The notes under the pieces were generated by a model. That model saw only the letters and a list, made by a program, of their open reading frames with translations, ran no database searches and was not told where the DNA came from. Positions 5,583 through 9,692 of a stretch of DNA of 9,692 nucleotides are shown here, in pieces. How positions within the stretch are numbered: position 1 is the first letter of the stretch; each line of letters starts with the position of its first letter. The translations under genes were made by a program, and so were the position numbers. The stretch comes from Candidatus Saccharibacteria bacterium UBA2112 (GTDB lineage: Bacteria > Patescibacteriota > Saccharimonadia > Saccharimonadales > Saccharimonadaceae): the NCBI GenBank assembly GCA_002331045.1, contig DCYK01000004.1, forward strand, positions 1 to 9,692. Direction: 5' to 3'.

Positions 5583-6935
5583 TTATTCGTGCCGTTTATC
5601 AAGTGACATAAAGCGCAGACGTTCAGGATGGAAGTACAGCTCGACTTTACCGACGGGTCCGTTACGATGCTTGGCGATTAATAGTTCGGTGATGTGTTGT
5701 AGCTCGGGATTATCGGGTTCGTAATAACCTGGTCGATGAATGAACATGACGATATCGGCATCTTGTTCAATTGATCCAGATTCGCGCAGATCTGATAGCT
5801 GCGGTTTTTTACTTTCTCGGGTTTCGACGCTACGCGATAACTGACTAAGAGCGATGACAGGGACATTCAGCTCACGCGCAAGTAGTTTTAGCCCGCGGCT
5901 AATCTCGCTGACTTCTTGCACGCGGTTGCCATCGGCACGAGCATTACTCGCCTGCATCAATTGCAAATAGTCAACAACGATCATGCCGAGGGGTTGATTA
6001 TGAGCCGCTCGACGAGCCTTTGTGCGCATCTCGAGAACCGTCATACCGGGACTGTCGTCGATAAATATTGGTGCTTCTGCCATTTCGCCAGATGCTTCGG
6101 ATAGCTTGGCGAAATCTTCATCACTCAGGTTGCCGGTGCGAATATTCCAACTGTCGACACCAGCCACGTCAGAAAGCATGCGGTCGATGAGCTGCTCTTT
6201 GCTCATCTCGAGACTAAAGAACAGTACGGCTTGTTTGTTGATTGTCGCAACATTGTAAGCGAGATTTGTCACAAGCGTCGTCTTACCCATCGCTGGGCGT
6301 GCCGCGAGGATGATCAAGTCACTGCGCTGCAGCCCGGCTGTCATATTATCCAGGTCACGATAGCCAGTCTTGAGTCCGCGCAATTGTCCTTTATTACGAT
6401 GGAGTTCTTCGAGACGGTCAAAGTTTTCTAACAGAATTGTCTCGAGACTCGCCAGGTCTTGTTTGATATTTTGATCACTGACGGCGAAAAGTTCTGCTTC
6501 TGCATGTTCTAGTAGTTCCTGCACTGTTTTGTCTTCATTGTAGCCAATTTCGGAAATGTCACCGCTAGCCTTGATCAACCGCCTTCGCACTGCTTTTTGG
6601 GCAACGATTTCAGCATATGAGGTGGCGTGGGCGGCCGTCGGTACATAATTGGTCAGTTCTGTTAAAAAGCCAGATCCGCCGATATCGTCCAACTGGTTCT
6701 TTTTCTTCAGTTCATCCTTGAGCGTCAAAAGGTCAACGGGGTGATGATGCTCAAAGAGTCGTAGCATTGCCTCGTAAATTGTTGTATGGCGCTTATCATA
6801 AAAGTCACGTGTATGGACAATCTCGGTCACATCAGCAAGCACTTCCTCATTGATGAGCACTGCTCCTAACAGGCTCATTTCCGCATCAGTATTATGCGGT
6901 GGTATCTTCGCTTCGATTGCTTTCTTGGCGCTCAC
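5583..6935 (-). CDS. dnaB: Replicative DNA helicase DnaB
   Basis: Hexameric 5'-3' helicase that unwinds DNA at the fork and contacts primase and the clamp-loader tau subunit. The 450-residue length is normal. The N-terminal DnaB domain (about 10-110; PPHNTDAEMSLLGAVL at 12-27) is followed by a linker and a RecA-like ATPase domain: Walker A ARPAMGKTT at 212-220, the switch region FFSLEMSKEQLIDRML at 239-254, Walker B MIVVDYLQL at 318-326, the arginine-finger region DLRESGSIEQDAD at 382-394, and LLIAKHRNGPVG at 418-429. No intein interrupts it. Translation starts at a GTG whose last two bases share a GTGA overlap with the dnaX TGA stop, with an AGGAG ribosome site about 8-9 bases upstream, so it is coupled to dnaX. 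Helicase and clamp loader made from one message is sensible for fork assembly, but dnaB is not the usual partner between dnaX and ybaB. Confidence 0.98.
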   Translation of the reverse strand: MSAKKAIEAKIPPHNTDAEMSLLGAVLINEEVLADVTEIVHTRDFYDKRHTTIYEAMLRLFEHHHPVDLLTLKDELKKKNQLDDIGGSGFLTELTNYVPTAAHATSYAEIVAQKAVRRRLIKASGDISEIGYNEDKTVQELLEHAEAELFAVSDQNIKQDLASLETILLENFDRLEELHRNKGQLRGLKTGYRDLDNMTAGLQRSDLIILAARPAMGKTTLVTNLAYNVATINKQAVLFFSLEMSKEQLIDRMLSDVAGVDSWNIRTGNLSDEDFAKLSEASGEMAEAPIFIDDSPGMTVLEMRTKARRAAHNQPLGMIVVDYLQLMQASNARADGNRVQEVSEISRGLKLLARELNVPVIALSQLSRSVETRESKKPQLSDLRESGSIEQDADIVMFIHRPGYYEPDNPELQHITELLIAKHRNGPVGKVELYFHPERLRFMSLDKRHE

Positions 6936-8416
6936 GCCTTGTCTCCTGCTGGTTGCTGCTGTAGCGAGAATTCTTCCCCGCCACCCATAATCGCGGCTAT
7001 GCGAGCCAATTTTTCGTCTGCTGGCGGTTTTGCCTCTGCCAAGGTTTCGATTGTCATATCAGGATACCCGATTGATGCCAACGCATCACCTAGTTGTGCA
7101 CGGTACTTCGCCTCGTCCATTTTTACCTTATTGAACTTACGTCCGCAGTAGATTTGCAGTGTGTTATCTGTTAGCTCATATCCGCATTTGATCAGCACGC
7201 TATGAAGTGCAATCATATGTTCTTTCGTATAGTCTAATAGTGGTTGCCAATCAAAAGGACTGGCCGCACGCTGTGGTTTTTTTGATGCCGGAGCCTTAGC
7301 CTGCTTTTGTGATGCCGGCTCAGTGGGTGCAGTGACGGGTTGTTTTGATGCTTCCATTTCTGTTTTGTCGATAACAATGACCGGTGCTTCAATGACGGTA
7401 GGACGAGGTTTGCTCGCGGTTGCTTTTGTTGCCATCGTTTTTGGCTTTGCCGCAATGACTAATGTCGTTAATAGCTTGAGTTGCGGCCAGGGTGAAGCGG
7501 GCACTGCTAGCAATGCATCAAGTAAGTTAACTGACTGCGGATTATCGCCTAGTGACTGCCGTAATGCATCGATGAGCTGTCCCACTATAATTGCTGGTTG
7601 GATCCCATCATTTTCTAGCTGGTTGAGTGTTGCGATAACACCGGGTACATCACCGTTATGCACAGCATCAAGGAGCGCAGTGATTGTTTCGGCTGGGGTA
7701 AAACCGAGTGCTGTTTCGACTGTTTCGCGCGTAATACCGTCCGTCTCAGTGGCATAGCTAGAAATTTGATCCAGCAGGCTAATGGCATTACGAAAACTGC
7801 CATCACCGTGAGCGGCGATGATATCCAAGGCGTCATCACTAATCTTGAGACCTTCACCCTTGGCAATTTTTTTCAAATGAGCTGCTAAATCCTGACGACT
7901 GATCGCACGGAAAGCGAAATGTTGCGTACGACTGATAATCGTGGCAGGCACTTTGTGTAGATCTGTTGTTGCAAGAATGAACACGACATGTGCCGGAGGT
8001 TCCTCGAGTGTTTTTAGCAGGGCGTTGAAGGCTTGCTTGGACAGCATATGCACCTCGTCAATGATATAGATCTTTTTGCTGGCGCTGATTGGAGCCAGCT
8101 GGACTCGGTCGCGCAGTTCGCGGACATCGTCTACGCCATTATTACTGGCTGCATCAATTTCGATAATGTCCAGATGCGGTTCGTCGCCACCGTAAGGCAG
8201 CTGGTTAATCTCGTGCGCCAAGATACGGGCAATGGATGTTTTGCCGACACCTTTTGGGCCGGTCAATAAATAGGCATGCGAAATTTTCCCCTGCTGTAGA
8301 CTGCGTCGCAGAATATTTGTTGCATGGTCCTGACTCACGATTTCATCAAGTGATCGCGGTCGGTATTTTCGGTACAGTGCAGTATGCGCACTGGTGGACT
8401 CCCCTTTTTTGCTCAT
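6932..8416 (-). CDS. dnaX: DNA polymerase III clamp-loader subunit DnaX (tau/gamma), without zinc module
   Basis: AAA+ ATPase of the clamp loader that opens the beta clamp and loads it on primed DNA. In 494 residues: ALYRKYRPRSLDEIVSQ at 13-29, Walker A GPKGVGKT at 53-60, Walker B IYIIDEVHML at 116-125, sensor 1/arginine-finger region ATTDLHKVPATIISRT (about 149-164), sensor 2 GDGSFRNAISLLDQ at 204-217, the collar domain to about 330, a Lys/Pro/Ala-rich linker (about 330-385), and a C-terminal domain (DWQPLLDYTKEHMIALHSVL) ending MGGGEEFSLQQQ. The four-cysteine zinc loop normally between Walker A and the EIDAAS motif is absent: 11 residues link EIN (71) to DIIEIDAAS (83). The SRC motif is SRT. 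Within the linker, codons 379-380 form an A7 run with features of a -1 frameshift site that would yield a gamma-like form. No Shine-Dalgarno precedes the ATG at 8416; a TACAAT box ends 11 bases upstream. Confidence 0.97.
   Translation of the reverse strand: MSKKGESTSAHTALYRKYRPRSLDEIVSQDHATNILRRSLQQGKISHAYLLTGPKGVGKTSIARILAHEINQLPYGGDEPHLDIIEIDAASNNGVDDVRELRDRVQLAPISASKKIYIIDEVHMLSKQAFNALLKTLEEPPAHVVFILATTDLHKVPATIISRTQHFAFRAISRQDLAAHLKKIAKGEGLKISDDALDIIAAHGDGSFRNAISLLDQISSYATETDGITRETVETALGFTPAETITALLDAVHNGDVPGVIATLNQLENDGIQPAIIVGQLIDALRQSLGDNPQSVNLLDALLAVPASPWPQLKLLTTLVIAAKPKTMATKATASKPRPTVIEAPVIVIDKTEMEASKQPVTAPTEPASQKQAKAPASKKPQRAASPFDWQPLLDYTKEHMIALHSVLIKCGYELTDNTLQIYCGRKFNKVKMDEAKYRAQLGDALASIGYPDMTIETLAEAKPPADEKLARIAAIMGGGEEFSLQQQPAGDKA
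7246..7297 (-). other. Candidate -1 frameshift signal in dnaX (tau/gamma)
   Basis: On the minus strand the linker codes Ser-Lys-Lys as TCA AAA AAA, giving the in-frame heptamer A AAA AAA (7283-7277), which fits the X XXY YYZ rule. AAGG, Shine-Dalgarno-like, lies 10 bases upstream. Twelve bases downstream GCCAGTC (7264-7258) can pair with GATTGGC (7252-7246) across a CTTTT loop, a 7-bp stem with one G-U pair. A -1 slip adds TTACGQSF and stops at TGA 7253-7251, giving a protein of about 388 residues lacking the C-terminal domain, as in the E. coli gamma subunit. The three elements are seen; their activity is inferred. The 12-base spacer is longer than usual. Confidence 0.4.
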
Positions 8417-8427
8417 AACTATGTACT

Positions 8428-8433
8428 ATTGTA
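8428..8433 (-). promoter_or_regulatory. Putative -10 element for the dnaX operon
   Basis: The minus strand reads TACAATAG 11 bases before the dnaX ATG, in the gap after the upstream gene's terminator, so a promoter is required here. No clear -35 is visible. Transcription would start about 4-5 bases before the ATG, leaving no room for a Shine-Dalgarno, and none is seen. Confidence 0.45.
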
Positions 8434-8479
8434 CGCTTTTTTGTCGTGAAGTTCGTTGTTTTTTACTCCTGGGACAGCA

Positions 8480-8515
8480 TAAAAAATGATTCCTGGCTCA
8501 ATTCCAGGAATCATT
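8480..8515 (-). terminator. Rho-independent terminator of the 171-residue hypothetical gene
   Basis: A perfect 12-bp stem, AATGATTCCTGG paired with CCAGGAATCATT (8485-8496 with 8504-8515), has a 7-base loop and is followed on the minus strand by a run of six T. It begins 23 bases after the stop at 8539 and separates this gene from dnaX. The plus strand has no T-run after the stem, so it acts in one direction. Confidence 0.92.
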
Positions 8516-8538
8516 AGTGGGGTTTCGCGGTCTCCGAT

Positions 8539-9054
8539 CTATAGTGGTGCTTCAACAGCAGCCCAGGTTGCATCGGGGTTGTCGCTTGGGACAATTACCG
8601 TTACTTGACTACCCTCTTTCAGGTGGAAGAATGTTACGCTTGCCAGTAGGATGCGGTATTCTTTGCCGCCAACTTCAACATAGTATGCACCATCATGCTG
8701 AACGAGGGTGCCAACGACTTGCTTTCGCTCGATCGGACCGATTTGCTTGTAGATAAAGCTACCGTCATCAGCAATCGTAAGCTTTAATACGTCGCCTTCG
8801 AGCAGTTTTGACTTGCTGGCATAGTTGGCAGGAACGGGATAGTTCTTGCCGTCAGGACCAACCATAACTTGGCCATCAAAGACGCCTTCAATCACTTTTC
8901 CTGTGACTTCCTCTTGGCTTGATTTTGGCGTAACGACCGTTCCGTCATCGCCGATAATACTAATTAATAGTTCCTTGGCTGCGGCCAGGTTTGTTTCTGC
9001 TTCTTGGATAAGTGACGTCAGTCGCTTTACTTGTTTTTCTGGTAAATCAGACAT
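8539..9054 (-). CDS. Conserved-type hypothetical protein with two tandem beta-domain repeats
   Basis: I place the start at ATG 9054 (MSDLPEKQVKRL) because the upstream in-frame start at 9096 overlaps the -10 box of a strong promoter; AAGGA lies about 10 bases before 9054. The 171-residue protein has a helical N-terminus (about 4-34, LTSLIQEAETNLAAAKELL, probably coiled coil or dimerising), a short acidic/Ser linker, and two related beta-rich units. Unit 1 covers about 51-108 and unit 2 about 114-171. Residues 60-95 and 121-156 align without gaps (DG, V, GK-Y, L-EG and alternating hydrophobics in both). It has no cysteine, signal peptide or membrane segment. The composition suggests small barrels of OB, SH3 or KOW type, possibly binding RNA or protein. 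From memory, similar GPDGKNYPVPANYASKSKL-containing proteins are common in Patescibacteria, but function is unknown. It is a single-gene unit with its own promoter and terminator, near rplL. Confidence 0.85.
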   Translation of the reverse strand: MSDLPEKQVKRLTSLIQEAETNLAAAKELLISIIGDDGTVVTPKSSQEEVTGKVIEGVFDGQVMVGPDGKNYPVPANYASKSKLLEGDVLKLTIADDGSFIYKQIGPIERKQVVGTLVQHDGAYYVEVGGKEYRILLASVTFFHLKEGSQVTVIVPSDNPDATWAAVEAPL

Positions 9055-9095
9055 GTTCTCGCATTCCTTGTCTGTTTTTGATGATATTAACACCA

Positions 9096-9124
9096 TATAT
9101 AGCAGGCTGTATACATAATGTCAA
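9096..9124 (-). promoter_or_regulatory. Strong sigma70-type promoter of the 171-residue hypothetical gene
   Basis: A perfect -35 box TTGACA (9119-9124) is followed after exactly 17 bp by -10 TATATA (9096-9101, 4/6), extended by TGC. Transcription would start near 9089, giving a leader of about 35 bases that includes the AAGGA ribosome site. This is the only consensus -35 I noted in the window and suggests high constitutive expression. Confidence 0.65.
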
Positions 9125-9296
9125 TGTTGTCCACAAAAATAACTGTAGTATCGACGAAATCGTTGTAGAAACAACCGAATAAAATACCAAGTTTGTGCAA
9201 ACGAGTATTTTCATTGTCTGATGTTTGCCGAGTATAGTGCTCATGCCGCAGGGTATCGCAAGATCCTCAGTGTTCCGTATGTGTCTACCGCAACCA
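9125..9296. other. Non-coding stretch between the rplL terminator and the next promoter
   Basis: The gene-free interval 9055-9365 holds the promoter at 9096-9124, the rplL terminator at 9297-9326 and, between them, about 170 bases in which I recognise nothing firm. A TATACT hexamer (9231-9236, minus strand) has a poor -35, and a 65-residue frame (9047-9244, minus) runs through the promoter. A small RNA cannot be excluded but no terminator-like hairpin marks one. Confidence 0.5.
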
Positions 9297-9326
9297 AAAG
9301 ACCGCCCTACTTTGTGGGCGGTCTTT
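9297..9326 (-). terminator. Rho-independent terminator downstream of rplL
   Basis: An 11-bp perfect stem AAAGACCGCCC with GGGCGGTCTTT (9297-9307 with 9316-9326) and an 8-base loop lies 39 bases after the rplL stop. On the minus strand it is followed by TTGGTTG, so with the stem's own three T the U-tract is short (four T, then GG). The GC-rich core makes it a convincing end for the rplJ-rplL type transcript. Confidence 0.85.
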
Positions 9327-9365
9327 ATTGTAACAATCGGATCGATAATAGTGGTGCGGGACGAA

Positions 9366-9692
9366 CTAGACGAGTTCGACAGTTGCGCCAGCTTCTTCCA
9401 GGAGTTTCTTTGCGTTTTCAGCGTCGTCTTTTGAAACTTTTTCCTTGACGTTCGCAGGTGCGCCATCAACGATAGCTTTTGCTTCACCCAGGCCAAGGCC
9501 GGTGATTTCTTTGACGGCTTTGATAACAGCGACTTTTTGTGCACCAGCGTCAGCTAGTTTTACATCAAATTCGCTCTTTTCGTCTTCGGCAGCAGCGCCA
9601 GCGTCACCGCCAGCAGCAGGACCGGCAACAACAGCAGCGGCAGCTGCAGGTTCGATGCCATATTCTTCTTTGAGTACAGTTTTGAGTTCGTT
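9366..9692 (-). CDS. rplL: 50S ribosomal protein L7/L12, N-terminus cut off by the window edge
   Basis: The last 108 codons and TAG stop of L7/L12, the stalk protein that recruits translation GTPases to the ribosome. The visible part begins NELKTVLKEEYGIEP, the end of the N-terminal dimerisation domain, then the Ala/Gly-rich hinge (AAAAAVVAGPAAGGDAGAAA), then the complete C-terminal domain with the near-invariant VIKAVKEITGLGLGEAKAIV and the ending KKLLEEAGATVELV. About 15-20 N-terminal residues lie beyond the right edge. In most bacteria rplL follows rplJ, which would lie just outside the window. Third codon positions are 37% G or C by hand count, a useful reference for native highly expressed genes here. 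Confidence 0.98.
   Translation of the reverse strand, partial: NELKTVLKEEYGIEPAAAAAVVAGPAAGGDAGAAAEDEKSEFDVKLADAGAQKVAVIKAVKEITGLGLGEAKAIVDGAPANVKEKVSKDDAENAKKLLEEAGATVELV

Noticed and set aside
7867..7873. A second A7 run in dnaX as a frameshift site
   Set aside because: The zero frame reads AAA AAA ATT, which does not fit the X XXY YYZ rule as well, and it lies in the ATPase domain, where a truncation would be non-functional.
9047..9244. A 65-residue minus-strand frame (with a hydrophobic MKILVCTNLVFYSVVS stretch from an inner ATG) ending just over the start of the 171-residue gene
   Set aside because: It runs through the strong promoter at 9096-9124, has no ribosome site, and its longer form reads antiframe through rplL. 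The hydrophobic stretch probably reflects T-rich DNA.
9327..9335. TGTTACAAT extended -10-like element on the minus strand between the rplL stop and its terminator
   Set aside because: Any transcript would run straight into the rplL terminator, so it is probably chance.
1..9692. CRISPR arrays, tRNA or rRNA genes, insertion sequences, attachment sites
   Set aside because: No regularly spaced repeats, cloverleaf-like segments, transposase-like proteins or flanking direct repeats were seen on reading both strands.

Overview
The window reads as a compact chromosomal segment of a reduced-genome bacterium, most likely Candidatus Saccharibacteria (TM7) or another member of the Patescibacteria/CPR. 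This rests on family features, not on a marker search. DnaX lacks the zinc-binding cysteine loop, RecR has a decayed zinc finger, and the NrnA-like DHH protein lacks the usual first metal-ligand histidine. There is also a two-domain hypothetical protein of a kind I associate with CPR genomes. TGA is used as a stop (dnaX, the membrane glycosyltransferase, the plus-strand small gene), which argues against the recoded Gracilibacteria/Absconditabacteria. I see no phage, IS, CRISPR, tRNA or rRNA features.

Almost everything is on the minus strand, so transcription runs from right to left. In that order: the 3' part of rplL (9366 to the right edge) with its terminator; a 310-base non-coding stretch that also holds a strong promoter; a 171-residue conserved-type hypothetical protein (8539-9054) with its own terminator; dnaX (6932-8416), dnaB (5583-6935, GTGA overlap), a GT-C type membrane glycosyltransferase (4113-5555), ybaB (3765-4067) and recR (3147-3761). 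recR is met head-on, two bases away, by the only plus-strand gene, a 108-residue orphan (2818-3144). That orphan is divergent from a DHH/DHHA1 phosphoesterase (1750-2742), which overlaps cysS (354-1769). After a short promoter region an unrecognised gene (1-270) runs off the left edge.

Functionally, dnaX, dnaB, ybaB and recR form a replication and recombination-repair cluster. dnaX-ybaB-recR is a classic bacterial trio, here split by dnaB and a glycosyltransferase. rplL and cysS are translation genes, and the DHH protein is probably a nanoRNA or nucleotide phosphoesterase.

The most interesting points are: (1) the 75-bp divergent promoter at 2743-2817, with two TATGYGCATA boxes 21 bp apart and start codons placed as for leaderless mRNAs on both sides; (2) a plausible tau/gamma frameshift signal in dnaX (A7 slippery run, Shine-Dalgarno-like AAGG 10 nt upstream, 7-bp hairpin downstream, quick -1 stop); (3) parallel loss of structural zinc sites in RecR and DnaX; (4) an ungapped internal duplication in the 171-residue hypothetical; (5) a left-edge gene with about 80% GC at third codon positions against about 37% in rplL. 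No wholly new multi-gene system is evident; most of the window is housekeeping.
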